Positions 34,117 through 44,241 of a stretch of 64,000 bases of DNA are shown here, in pieces (the first letter of the stretch is position 1; every line of letters starts with the position of its first letter). A program made the translations under genes and the position numbers. The notes under the pieces were generated by a model. The model ran no database searches. It was given only the letters and a program-made list of their open reading frames with translations, and was not told where the DNA came from. The DNA is taken from assembly GCA_902729415.1 (NCBI GenBank), contig CACVCF010000334.1, positions 1 to 64,000 on the forward strand, given 5' to 3'. The DNA comes from Terasakiella magnetica (GTDB taxonomy: Bacteria; Pseudomonadota; Alphaproteobacteria; Rhodospirillales; Magnetospirillaceae).

Positions 34117-35589
34117 ATGAAGAGGTCGCGGAACGCTAAGATCATCGCCACGCTGGGACCGGCCAGTTCGACGCCAGAAGCCATCGAGGAGCTGTTCGTG
34201 GCCGGGGCCGATGTATTTCGCCTGAATTTCAGCCACGGCACCCACGAAGATCATAAACTTCGCATCTATACCATCCGTGAACTGGAGAAGAAGGTCCGCC
34301 GCCCTATCGCTATCCTGGCTGATCTTCAGGGGCCGAAACTGCGGGTTGGCGATTTCGAGAATGGCCGGGTCAGGCTGGAGACCGGGGCTACCTTCCGGGT
34401 CGATATGTCTTGCGTGCTCGGCACCGACCAGCGGGTCGAGCTTCCCCATCCTGAGATCTTTGCTGCCTTGGCCGTGGGCACCGAATTGCTGTTGGACGAC
34501 GGCAAGGTCCGTTTGCGGGTCGAGCATCACGGGGCCGATTTCGCCGAGACCCGTGTCTTGGTGGGCGGTGAGCTGTCCAATCACAAGGGCCTTAACGTTC
34601 CTAACGTCATGTTGCCGATTTCGCCGCTGACCGAAAAGGACATCCGTGACCTGGAATTCGCCGTCGAGATGGGGGCCGACTGGATCGCGCTGTCCTTCGT
34701 GCAGCGTCCCTCCGATGTCCAGGAGGCCCGCGCCCTGATCGCCGCCCATGTGGGATCGCGGGTGCGGCTGCTGTCCAAGCTGGAAAAGCCTTCGGCCATC
34801 GAACACCTTAACGAGATCGTTGAGGAATCCGATGCGGTGATGGTGGCGCGCGGCGACCTTGGTGTTGAATGTCCGCCCGAGACCGTGCCGATTCTGCAAA
34901 AGCGCATCGTCCGTGCCTGCCGTCTGGCTGGCAAGCCGGTGGTGGTGGCGACGCAGATGCTGGATTCCATGGTGCATTCGCCGTCGCCCACCCGCGCCGA
35001 AGCCTCCGATGTCGCCACTGCCATCTATGACGGCGCCGACGCGGTGATGCTGTCGGCGGAGACCGCTTCCGGTGATTTTCCGGTGGAGGCGGTGACCATG
35101 ATGAACCGCATTATCCGCACGGTGGAGCAGGACGAGCATTATTCGGTGATTACCGGCGCATCGCGCCTCGACCCCGAACACACCACCCGCGACGCCATCA
35201 GCGCCGCTGCCCGTCAGGTGGCCCACACGCTGAGGGCTGCCGCCATCGTCACCTTCACCTCGTCGGGCTCGACCACTCTTCGCGCCGCGCGCGAACGGCC
35301 CGAACAGCCGATCCTGTCGGTCACCGCCGATATCGAGGTTGCGCGGCAGATGGCGCTGGTGTGGGGGGCGCATTCCATCATGGCCAAGGATGTACGCAGT
35401 TTTACCGAAATGGTGCAAAAGGCGGTTCACTTCGCCAAGAGTGAAGGTTTCGCCAATGTGGGCGACCGGGTGGTCATTACCGCTGGCGTACCTTTCGGCT
35501 TCTCCGGCACCACCAATATTCTGCGGGTGGCCGAAATCGAGGAGCATTCCGACCATCACGGGCCGCACCGGTCGCATCACTCCGATTGA
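34117..35589 (+). CDS. pyk: Pyruvate kinase
   Basis: The 490-residue enzyme converts phosphoenolpyruvate and ADP to pyruvate and ATP. It shows KIIATLGPASS, RLNFSHGTHEDH, LADLQGPKLRVG, the signature MVARGDLGVECPPE and ATQMLDSMVHSP. Lysine and acidic metal ligands are intact. AAAGAGGA lies 6 bases upstream of the ATG; a GTG three bases earlier is an alternative. Length is normal for the bacterial type. Gene stands alone between two intergenic hairpins. Confidence 0.95.
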   Translation: MKRSRNAKIIATLGPASSTPEAIEELFVAGADVFRLNFSHGTHEDHKLRIYTIRELEKKVRRPIAILADLQGPKLRVGDFENGRVRLETGATFRVDMSCVLGTDQRVELPHPEIFAALAVGTELLLDDGKVRLRVEHHGADFAETRVLVGGELSNHKGLNVPNVMLPISPLTEKDIRDLEFAVEMGADWIALSFVQRPSDVQEARALIAAHVGSRVRLLSKLEKPSAIEHLNEIVEESDAVMVARGDLGVECPPETVPILQKRIVRACRLAGKPVVVATQMLDSMVHSPSPTRAEASDVATAIYDGADAVMLSAETASGDFPVEAVTMMNRIIRTVEQDEHYSVITGASRLDPEHTTRDAISAAARQVAHTLRAAAIVTFTSSGSTTLRAARERPEQPILSVTADIEVARQMALVWGAHSIMAKDVRSFTEMVQKAVHFAKSEGFANVGDRVVITAGVPFGFSGTTNILRVAEIEEHSDHHGPHRSHHSD

Positions 35590-35939
35590 GTCCAATGATC
35601 GACGCCGCCGCTGGGATATCCCGGCGGCGGGCCTTGGCCCAAAGGCAAAAGAGAAGCCGCTGGGTTGCCCCAGCGGCTCAAGTTTTGGGAGGAAACGTCC
35701 AAGAAAGACAACAAAGGGGTCAGAAGACGGTCCCTTGTTGCAGTGCAAAATATATGGCCCATTATGCTGCGCTGCAAGAGAAAATCTCGCATCCAGGATT
35801 CGTGGGACGAAAAATGGCGAATATGCAAGCTTTCGCCGGTGCGCGCATCAGGTATGACCACTTGAAATTGGGAAAGCTGGCATCGCTGGCATGTGTTGTG
35901 CAAGAGTATTGGCGGCAATCACGCCCCCGGAGAGATGGG
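35590..35939. other. Intergenic region between pyk and the transglycosylase-like gene
   Basis: The first 100 bases hold two strong GC-rich hairpins (see terminator). The remainder, to 35939, looks like a promoter and leader and contains no convincing gene; the open frame through it lacks a start with a ribosome site. Confidence 0.5.
35653..35687 (+). terminator. Terminator after pyk
   Basis: The stem AGCCGCTGGG/CCCCAGCGGCT around TTG is followed by CAAGTTTT. A second hairpin (GCCGCCGCTGGGATATCCCGG and its continuation) lies about 40 bases before it, so pyk may have tandem terminators. Confidence 0.65.
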
Positions 35940-36740
35940 ATGCACCATTGGAAGGCAGTCTTGGCGGCAGGTTTTCTGACCGCGCTGTCTGTCTGGGCGC
36001 CGCCTGCCGTGGCGATGACGACGCCGCCTAATGAAAATCTCTGCGCCATCGAGACCGCCGCCAGCGAGCGCGCCTACGGCATTCCTCCGGCTCTGCTGAA
36101 TGCCATCTCCATTGTCGAATCCGGGCGTTATGATTCCGAGCACCGGGCAACTCTTGCCTGGCCGTGGACGGTTACTGCCGAGGGGAAGGGGCATTATCTG
36201 TCCAGCAAGGCCGAGGCCATCGCTGAGGTCAAACGTCTCAAAGCGCGCGGCATTCAAAATATCGATGTCGGTTGCATGCAGGTGAACCTGCGCTATCATC
36301 CCGATGCCTTCGCCAATCTGGAGCAGGCCTTCGACCCTGCCGCCAACGTGGCCTATGCCGCCCGCTTCCTCAAGGGCCTCTACAGCGCCACCGAGAACTG
36401 GCCGGTGGCGGCGTCTTACTACCACTCTCAGACCCCCAGCCTCGCCGCCGCCTATCGTGAGCGGTTGATGAAGGTGTGGAACGGCCCGACCGCCACCACC
36501 CAGATGGCTTCGGTCAGCCGGGTTAAGCCGGTTCCCCCGGCACCCCAGCTCAAGCAGGTGCCGGGCTCGCCCCAGGTGGAAGACATGCGCAAGGCTTGGC
36601 GCGAGCACGCGGTCGCCAGCCGCGACGAGGCTGGACGTATTGCTGATGCCTATCGCAAGGCGCGGGTGGCCGAGTACCAGATGCGCCGCGCCCGCTTCCA
36701 GGAAGCGCGTGCGGCGTTGTCCACCACCACGCGGCATTGA
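35940..36740 (+). CDS. Exported lytic-transglycosylase-like (SLT) protein
   Basis: Start at 35940 follows GGAGAGATGGG and gives a clear signal peptide ending near AVAM. The 266-residue protein has an SLT-like domain: ERAYGIPPALLNAISIVESGRY (catalytic-Glu context) and IDVGCMQVNLRYHPDAF, followed by helices AANVAYAARFLKGLY. VGCMQVN matches the GLMQ block of Slt family 1-type enzymes. It probably cleaves peptidoglycan strands, perhaps to make room for an envelope machine. The C-terminal 80 residues are charged and helical. Confidence 0.85.
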   Translation: MHHWKAVLAAGFLTALSVWAPPAVAMTTPPNENLCAIETAASERAYGIPPALLNAISIVESGRYDSEHRATLAWPWTVTAEGKGHYLSSKAEAIAEVKRLKARGIQNIDVGCMQVNLRYHPDAFANLEQAFDPAANVAYAARFLKGLYSATENWPVAASYYHSQTPSLAAAYRERLMKVWNGPTATTQMASVSRVKPVPPAPQLKQVPGSPQVEDMRKAWREHAVASRDEAGRIADAYRKARVAEYQMRRARFQEARAALSTTTRH

Positions 36741-36795
36741 GCCGTGGCCGGAACAGGCTGTTCCGGCAAAGCGCACTTCACAGTACGATGATTTC

Positions 36796-37509
36796 TTATT
36801 CGCTGGGGGGCGGAACCGGTTCGGACGCCTGGGCCTGAGCCTGGGCCTGAGCCTGAGCCTGGGCCTGGGCCTGAGCCGCCTCAGCCGCGGCGGCAGAGGA
36901 TTTGCGGTGGCCGCGGATGGCGCTGATGATGGCGAAGCTGAACAGAAATCCGATGAAGCCCGCCAGAACGTACCACTTGCTGTCGCCCAGCCATTCTTCC
37001 AGCTTGCGCCCCAGGAAGAAACCGCCCCAGGCGAAAGAATGCGCCCAGATGGCCGCCGCGATCAGGTTGAGAACGAAGTATTTTACCCGCGGCACCCCGG
37101 CGATGCCGACGATGAACGGTGCCACGTTGCGGATGCCGTAGACCCAGCGGAACGACAGGATAAAGATGGTGGGTGAGCGGGTCACCACCTGGAACGCCCA
37201 TTCAATGCGGTGGCTGAGCTTGGGCCAGCGCTTAAGAAGCGGGGCGCCGTACTTGCGGCCGATATAATAATAGAGCTGATCGCCAAAGAAACTGCCGGTC
37301 ATGGCCGCCAGGGCCAGAAGCTCGACGCTGATACGGAAACGACCTTCCGCTGCAAGGATACCGGTCACGATGACCACCGTCTCGCCCTCGACAAAGGTCC
37401 AAGCGGTGATAAACGGATAAAGCAGGAAGCCGTATTCCGTCAGAACGTGAACGACGATCTCTTCCAAAGGAGCTTCCCAGACAAAGGCAGTGATTAAATC
37501 CGCTCGCAA
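36796..37509 (-). CDS. DedA-family membrane protein with Ala-Gln repeat tail
   Basis: The 237-residue protein has the DedA/SNARE-associated core: EGETVVIVTGILAAEG, GSFFGDQLYYYIGRKYG, FRWVYGIRNVAPFIVGIAG and further membrane helices. DedA proteins are linked to membrane homeostasis and lipid flipping. The start is unclear: TTG at 37509 has no ribosome site, while TTG at 37467 follows GGGAAG. The C-terminal tail has eight Gln-Ala pairs in a row, encoded by a hexanucleotide-like repeat. Confidence 0.85.
   Translation of the reverse strand: MRADLITAFVWEAPLEEIVVHVLTEYGFLLYPFITAWTFVEGETVVIVTGILAAEGRFRISVELLALAAMTGSFFGDQLYYYIGRKYGAPLLKRWPKLSHRIEWAFQVVTRSPTIFILSFRWVYGIRNVAPFIVGIAGVPRVKYFVLNLIAAAIWAHSFAWGGFFLGRKLEEWLGDSKWYVLAGFIGFLFSFAIISAIRGHRKSSAAAAEAAQAQAQAQAQAQAQAQASEPVPPPSE
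36824..36884. repeat. Hexanucleotide-type repeat (GCCTGR/GCCTGG) inside the DedA gene tail
   Basis: About nine copies of GCCTGA or GCCTGG run in tandem on the plus strand, encoding the Ala-Gln tail. Such tracts can change length by slippage in whole codon pairs, keeping the frame. Confidence 0.75.
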
Positions 37510-37579
37510 AAATCCAGCAATATGACGAGGGCGTCAATGTCCATTTGTCAGGATTACTAAAACGTCACAGGTCTTGATG

Positions 37580-38688
37580 CTAAGTCCGGTCGGCGCGGGG
37601 GCGGATACGATTGACATGGCCCATTTTTCGTCCCGGACGGGCTTCGGCCTTGCCGTAAAGATGCAGCTTGGCGGTGGGGTCGCTGAGGATGTCGCGCCAT
37701 TGGGTCACGTCATCGCCGATCAGGTTCTTCATCACCGCGTCGGAATGGCGGTCGGGCAGGCCGAGAGGCAGGCCGCAGACGGCACGGATGAATTGCTCGA
37801 ACTGGTCGGTGACGCAGGCATCCATGGTCCAGTGGCCGGAATTGTGGGGTCGGGGCGCCATCTCGTTGACCAGGAGGCCGGTGGGCGTGACGAACATCTC
37901 GACCGCCAGCAGCCCCACCACCCCCAACGCCTCGGCGGCGCGGTGGGCGATGTCCATGGCTTCTTGCGCCAGCTCATCGGAAATGGGGGCGGGGCTGGTG
38001 GTGGTATCGAGGATATGGTCCTTGTGTACGTTCCACACCGGATCAAAGGCGGCCCAGCTGCCATCGGTGCCGCGCGCCACGATCACCGAGATCTCGCCCA
38101 GGAAGTTGATGAAGCCCTCCAGCACGCCGACCCCCGCCGCTGCCAGACCGTCGCCCAGCGCCGACCAGGCTTGCGCCGGGTCGGTCTCGGGGCCGATCTT
38201 GGCCTGGCCCTTGCCGTCATAGCCAAGCCGCGCAGTCTTTAGCACCGCTGGACGGCCAATCTCGGCCAAAGCCGCTCTCAGGCTTTCCAGGCTGGTGACT
38301 TCGCGCCAGGGGGCGGTCTTGATGCCGATGGAGTTGAAGAAGCGCTTTTCGGCGATGCGGTCCTGGGCCACCTCCAGCACGCTCCAGCACGGACGCACCG
38401 GCACGTGCGAGGCCATCAGGCGGACGCTTTCCGCCGGAATATTCTCGAATTCAAAGGTAACCACGTCGACCGAGCGGGCAAAAGCCTCGATGGCGGCCTG
38501 ATCGGAATAATCAGCCACGGTCGAGACCGCCGAGACCTGGGAGGCCGGACCGTCCTTCTCGGGCGAGAAGATGTGGACCAGATAGCCCAGCTGCGCCGCC
38601 GCCAGTGCCGCCATGCGGCCCAACTGGCCGCCGCCGATAATGCCGATGGTGCTGCCCGGCGGCAGCATCCGCGCCTCGGTCTCGGTGC

Positions 38689-38692
<4 letters not shown>
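37580..38692 (-). CDS. purK: 5-(carboxyamino)imidazole ribonucleotide synthase
   Basis: The 370-residue ATP-grasp enzyme makes N5-CAIR from AIR, bicarbonate and ATP in purine synthesis. [17 protein letters not shown] starts the biotin-carboxylase-like fold; [17 protein letters not shown] and [21 protein letters not shown] are family blocks. It starts with GTG overlapping the purE stop (GTGA), so purE-purK are translationally coupled. Length is normal. Confidence 0.95.
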
Positions 38693-39210
<518 letters not shown>

Positions 39211-39347
39211 GCGGCGCCTCGCCGTAAGGGGGGTTGACGGAAAGGGCGGAATTATAGGGATCGCCGCCCCAGACGCAAGAACCTATTGCCGCGTGATGGA
39301 GCGTGGTACGATTTGCAATGACGCTGAACCTCCATCAAGGGTGAGGA

Positions 39348-40091
39348 ATGGCCGACAAGTATCGCGCCGACCCGATCTACTCCATTGGGCATGTCAACGA
39401 GTACGTGCGCGATCACGATTCCCAGCATCATGGCTATCCACCGGGGCACTTTCCCTATCCCGCATCCGAAGCGCCCAAGGTGGAGCATTCCGTCGCCGAC
39501 GTGGCTTCGATCCTGGGATTGCCTGAATCCCTGGTCACGCCCGCCGTACTCAAGGCCATGACGGCGGTGCTGTCCGAGACCGACCGCCTACATTGGATCG
39601 AGGCTCAGTATCGCCGCCGCCTCGCTTATCTCGAAGGTCTGTCCGACCATCATTCCGTGGTGCCCGCGCTGAACCGGCGCGGCTTCATGCGCGAGCTGGA
39701 GGCGTTGCTGACAGTGGGCGACGGCACCGGCACCGTAGCGGTGCTGCATGCGGTCGGGGTGGAACAGATCTATCAAGTCTTTGGCCTTACCGCCGGAGAC
39801 GGGGCGTTGCGCCATGTCTGTGCCCATCTGGTCGGAGCGCTGCGCAGCACCGATCCGGTGGGGTTGGTGGGGGGCAGTGATTTTGCGGTGCTGCTGCCCG
39901 ACACCGGCCTGGAGGCAACGCGGGAGAAGATCCTTCAGGTGATGGAGCGTATTAATGCCCAGCCCTTCGTCTGGGAGGGCGAGCGCAAGCCCTTCGCCTT
40001 GTTCTCCGGCTATCATGTCCTGGAACCCGGCGAGAACGGCGAAATGGCCCTGGCCGTCGCCGACCGGGCCCGGCGCGGCCTGTCGGGATAG
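39348..40091 (+). CDS. Degenerate GGDEF-domain protein
   Basis: The 247-residue soluble protein has an N-terminal segment of unknown function, then a GGDEF-like fold: DHHSVVPALNRRGFMRELEA stands for the usual D-LT-L-NRR-F block, and GLVGGSDFAVLLPDTGLEATREK carries GGSDF in place of GG(D/E)EF. Loss of the signature acidic residue predicts no cyclase activity. It could bind GTP or c-di-GMP, or act through protein contacts. AGGGTGAGGA precedes the ATG. It stands between divergent purE and the liv operon. Confidence 0.75.
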   Translation: MADKYRADPIYSIGHVNEYVRDHDSQHHGYPPGHFPYPASEAPKVEHSVADVASILGLPESLVTPAVLKAMTAVLSETDRLHWIEAQYRRRLAYLEGLSDHHSVVPALNRRGFMRELEALLTVGDGTGTVAVLHAVGVEQIYQVFGLTAGDGALRHVCAHLVGALRSTDPVGLVGGSDFAVLLPDTGLEATREKILQVMERINAQPFVWEGERKPFALFSGYHVLEPGENGEMALAVADRARRGLSG

Positions 40092-40408
40092 TTACTCTCC
40101 CAACGCTTTCCAGCCAAAAGGACCGTTGCGCTGGTAAAGCCAGGGATATTGCTCGACCATGCGCCGCGCCAGGGTCAAGCGATGGGCCGCCAGGGCGATG
40201 AGGACGAGAACCAGGGCGTCCCGGCCATACCCCGCCGCCGACAGCAGCTCTCCCCGGAACAGGGCATAGACCAGGAAGCGGTCGGCGGCCCCCAGCATCA
40301 ATCCATAGGGAAGCGTCAGCCACCATGGTCTCCAGGTCGAAGCCAGTGCTTGGCCGGTCATGAAGGCGCAGCCCCCAAACAGCACCACGGTCAGGCCGAG
40401 AAAGACCA

Positions 40409-40412
<4 letters not shown>
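40092..40412 (-). CDS. Small liv-operon membrane protein (DUF6867-like)
   Basis: The 106-residue protein has about three hydrophobic helices (residues 3-20, 30-50, 60-80) and a conserved-looking tail (MVEQYPWLYQRNGPFGWKAL). It overlaps the livF stop by 4 bases and ends the operon. Similar small proteins follow livF in other alphaproteobacteria. The function is unknown; a link to the transporter is inferred from context. Confidence 0.7.
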
Positions 40413-41130
<718 letters not shown>

Positions 41131-41137
<7 letters not shown>

Positions 41138-41982
41138 GACGGCACCTCGGCCTCGTCGGGCTCGCCCAGATAGGCGCGGATGACGGCGGGGTCGGCCTTG
41201 ATCGCCACCGGGGGGCCTTCGGCGATCTTGCGGCCGTAATCCAGCACCACCACGTGGTCGGAGATGCCCATTACCACGCTCATGTCATGCTCGATCAACA
41301 GCAGGCCGATGCCGTCATCATCGCGGATCGACCGCAACAGACCGTTCAATTCAGCCGATTCGCGGGGGTTAAGGCCGGCGGCGGGCTCGTCCAGGCACAG
41401 CAATTGCGGCCGCGTGCACATGGCCCGTGCGATCTCCAGCCGCCGCTGGTGACCATAGGGCAGGCTGCCCGCCTCTTCGTCAGCCTGGGCGGTCAGGCCC
41501 ACCCGCTCCAGCCAGTGGCGGGCCAGCTCCACCGCGTCGCGCTCGGCCCTGCGATAGCGGGCCAGCCCCAGCAGTCCCGCCAGCGAAAAAACCGACGCCC
41601 GCATCAGCCGGGTGTGCTGGGCCACCATCAGGTTCTCCAGCACGCTCATCTTGGCGAACAGGCGGATGTTCTGGAAGGTGCGCGCCACCCCGGCCTTGGC
41701 GGCGATGGCGTGGTCGTCGAGACGCTCCAGCCGCATGCTGCCATTGGGGTGGTGCAAGGTGATCTGCCCGATCTGCGGCTTGTAAAAGCCGGTGATGCAG
41801 TTGAACAAGGTGGTCTTGCCCGCGCCGTTGGGGCCGATCACCGCCGTGATCTGCCGAGGCGCCGCCGAAAACGACAGGTCGTTGACGGCAAACAGCCCGC
41901 CAAAACGCATGGAGACGTGTTCGACGTTTAATAAAGGCCCCTCAGACGCCGGGCGGGCCACATCCGTGGCTCCGGGGCTCAT
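41131..41982 (-). CDS. livG: ABC transporter ATPase LivG
   Basis: The start at 41982 overlaps the livM stop by 4 bases. The 283-residue ATPase has IGPNGAGKTTLFNCITGFYKP, the LPYGHQRRLEIARAM signature and LLCLDEPAAGLNPRES. Residues 1-16 are an extension before the normal start of the family (LLNVEHVSMRFGG). That extension is encoded largely by a hairpin repeat also found in intergenic DNA elsewhere in the window. Confidence 0.93.
41948..41977 (+). repeat. Small hairpin repeat, copy B, inside livG
   Basis: GCCGGGCGG, stem GCCAC, loop ATCC, stem GTGGC, then TCCGGGG. It matches copies A, C and D in flank and loop, with a different but paired stem. It encodes residues 2-12 or so of LivG. Confidence 0.65.
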
Positions 41983-43211
41983 GCCCGCTCTCCCAGGCGG
42001 ATGGTGGGCTCGCGTGCCGACAGCAGGCCGCTGGGCTTCCACAGCATGATCAGCACCATGGCGCCGCCAAAGGCCAGCATGCGGTATTGAGCCAGATCGC
42101 GGAACCATTCGGGTAGCCCCACCAGCAGCAGTGCCGCCAGGACGATACCGATCTGGCTGCCCATGCCGCCCAGCACCACGATGGCCAGGATCACCGCCGA
42201 TTCGATGAAGGTAAAGCTCTCCGGGCTGATGAAGCCCTGGCGGGTGGCGAAGAACGACCCGGCAAAGCCCGCGAACATGGCCCCCAGGGCGAAAGCCGAC
42301 AGCTTGACCAAAGTGGGGTTGATGCCCAGCGAACGGCAGGCAATTTCATCCTCGCGCAGCGCTTCCCAGGCACGCCCCACCGGCAGGCGGCGGATGCGCA
42401 ACGTGAACAGATTGGTCAACAGCGCCAGGATCAGGATCAGGAAATAGAGAAAAATCACCCGGTGGTCGGTGGAGTAGTCGAGGCCGAAGAACTCGGCGAA
42501 GGTCTGCTGCCCCTCCGGTGCGCTGGCCTTGAAGCTCAGGCCGAAGAAGGAGGGACGCTCGATGCCGGAAATACCCGCCGGGCCGCCGGTGACGTCTTGC
42601 CAGTTCTGCAAGATCACCCGGATGATCTCGCCAAAGCCCAGGGTGACGATGGCAAGGTAGTCGCCGCGCAGCCGCAGCACCGGAAAGCCCAGGGCCACGC
42701 CGAATCCGGCGGCCAGTATACCCGCCAGCGGCAGGCAGACCCAGAACGACAGGCCGAAGTTCTGCGACAGCAAGGCATAGGCATAGGCGCCGACGGCATA
42801 GAAGGCGACGAAGCCCAGATCCAGCAATCCCGCCAGTCCGACCACGATGTTGAGCCCCCAGCCCAGCATGATGTAAATCAGCACCAGGGTGGCTTTGTCC
42901 ATCAGGTTGCGGTCGGCGAAGGGCATCAGGGGCAGGGCCAGGGCGGCGACAGCCAAAACCCAACCCACCGGGCGGCGGATATTGGGCAAAGCGGGCAGGG
43001 ACAGGCTTATGCCGATGGTGGAGGCGCGCAGCAGCCCCAGACCGAGCCGTCCAAGGGCGACCAATCCGGCCGCCCACAGCACCAGATCGAAGCGGGTGGC
43101 AAGCGACAGGCCGGTGGCGCTGTCAACCAGCCGGAATCCCAGCATGGGAAAGGCCAAAGCGGCAGCGACCAGCCCGGCCAGGGCGGCATCGATGACGGCG
43201 CGCCGCGCCAT
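41979..43211 (-). CDS. livM: ABC transporter permease LivM
   Basis: The 410-residue membrane protein has the LivM core (YIMLGWGLNIVVGLAGLLDLGFVAFYAVGAY region, GDYLAIVTLGFGEIIRVIL, RAWEALREDEIACRSLGIN EAA-type loop). A start at 43211 lies one base after the livH stop. An extra N-terminal hydrophobic region of about 110 residues precedes the core. Confidence 0.93.
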   Translation of the reverse strand: MARRAVIDAALAGLVAAALAFPMLGFRLVDSATGLSLATRFDLVLWAAGLVALGRLGLGLLRASTIGISLSLPALPNIRRPVGWVLAVAALALPLMPFADRNLMDKATLVLIYIMLGWGLNIVVGLAGLLDLGFVAFYAVGAYAYALLSQNFGLSFWVCLPLAGILAAGFGVALGFPVLRLRGDYLAIVTLGFGEIIRVILQNWQDVTGGPAGISGIERPSFFGLSFKASAPEGQQTFAEFFGLDYSTDHRVIFLYFLILILALLTNLFTLRIRRLPVGRAWEALREDEIACRSLGINPTLVKLSAFALGAMFAGFAGSFFATRQGFISPESFTFIESAVILAIVVLGGMGSQIGIVLAALLLVGLPEWFRDLAQYRMLAFGGAMVLIMLWKPSGLLSAREPTIRLGERA

Positions 43212-43212
43212 C

Positions 43213-44127
43213 TCAGATCTTCTCCACTTCCGGCCGCCCCAACAGGCCGGTTGGGCGGAACAGAAGCACCATGACCAGGATGCCGAAGGTGGCGACATCC
43301 TTGTATTCGATGCTGAAATAGCCCGACCAGAACGCCTCGATCAGGCCGATCAGCAGCCCGCCCAGCATGGCGCCGGGCAGCGAGCCGATACCGCCCAGGA
43401 CCGCGGCGGTGAAGGCCTTGATGCCCGCCAGAAAGCCGATATAGAAGTCGATGACGCCGTAATAAAGGGTGACCATCAACCCGGCGACGGCGGCCAGGGC
43501 GGCGCCCATGACAAAGGTGATGGAGACGATGCGGTCGACGTTGATGCCCAACAGCGACGCCATCTTCATGTCCTGCTCGGTGGCGCGTTGGGCGCGGCCC
43601 AGCGAGGTCCGGGTGATCACCCAGGTGAACACCGCCATCAGAACGGCGGTCAGCATGACGATGAAGATTTGCAGCCAACTGAGGTTGACGGCGAAATCCT
43701 CACTTTGCATCAAGGTGAAGCCGCCGCGCACCACCGGCGGCAGCGGCTTGACACGCGCGCCCTGGGCCAGCTGGGAAAAGTTCTGCAACACGATGGATAC
43801 GCCGATGGCCGAGATCAGCGGCGCCAGGCGCGGCGCCTTGCGTAACGGGCGATAGGCCACCCGTTCCACCGTCCAGCCCCACAGGGCGGTCAGCAGCATG
43901 GTCGCCAGCAGCGCCACCATCAAAGCCACCGCCACCGACCCGCCGCCGATGGTGGTGGCGGCCAGATATGCGATCAGTGATATGAAGGCGCCCAGCATGT
44001 AAATTTCGCCATGGGCGAAATTGATCATGCCTATAATGCCGTAAACCATGGTGTAACCGATGGCGATCAGGCCATAGATGGCGCCCAGCGTCAGGCCGTT
44101 GATCAGTTGTTGGAGAAAATACTCCAT
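43213..44127 (-). CDS. livH: ABC transporter permease LivH
   Basis: The 304-residue permease shows LINGLTLGAIYGLIAIGYTMVYGIIGMINFAHGEIYMLGA (at residues 8-47), the coupling loop TEQDMKMASLLGINVDRI and AFTAAVLGGIGSLPGAMLGG. First gene of the liv operon H-M-G-F. The operon has no binding protein of its own. A 20-nt palindrome lies 83 bases upstream. Confidence 0.93.
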   Translation of the reverse strand: MEYFLQQLINGLTLGAIYGLIAIGYTMVYGIIGMINFAHGEIYMLGAFISLIAYLAATTIGGGSVAVALMVALLATMLLTALWGWTVERVAYRPLRKAPRLAPLISAIGVSIVLQNFSQLAQGARVKPLPPVVRGGFTLMQSEDFAVNLSWLQIFIVMLTAVLMAVFTWVITRTSLGRAQRATEQDMKMASLLGINVDRIVSITFVMGAALAAVAGLMVTLYYGVIDFYIGFLAGIKAFTAAVLGGIGSLPGAMLGGLLIGLIEAFWSGYFSIEYKDVATFGILVMVLLFRPTGLLGRPEVEKI

Positions 44128-44208
44128 CCACCCACCCTGGTTGGCATGATTGTTTCTGTGATCTTTCCTGAAACCTACTCACGCAAGCGGCGCTGTCAAC
44201 AACCTGTT

Positions 44209-44232
44209 GCGTTGATCGGTTCCGATCAACGC
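44209..44232. promoter_or_regulatory. Perfect 11-bp inverted repeat upstream of livH
   Basis: GCGTTGATCGG-TT-CCGATCAACGC lies 82 bases before livH and 10 bases after the preceding gene. Its 20-nt core is shared (19 of 20) with the site before the SLC13 permease at 21378-21403. No T run follows, so an operator fits better than a terminator. Confidence 0.65.
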
Positions 44233-44241
44233 CGGTTGGTA

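Noticed and set aside
34081..35748. 555-codon minus-strand open frame opposite pyruvate kinase
   Set aside because: Antisense to a certain gene, no ribosome site and no recognisable domains.
35586..35939. N-terminal extension of the transglycosylase-like protein
   Set aside because: It crosses the pyk terminator; the ATG at 35940 has a good ribosome site and begins a signal peptide.
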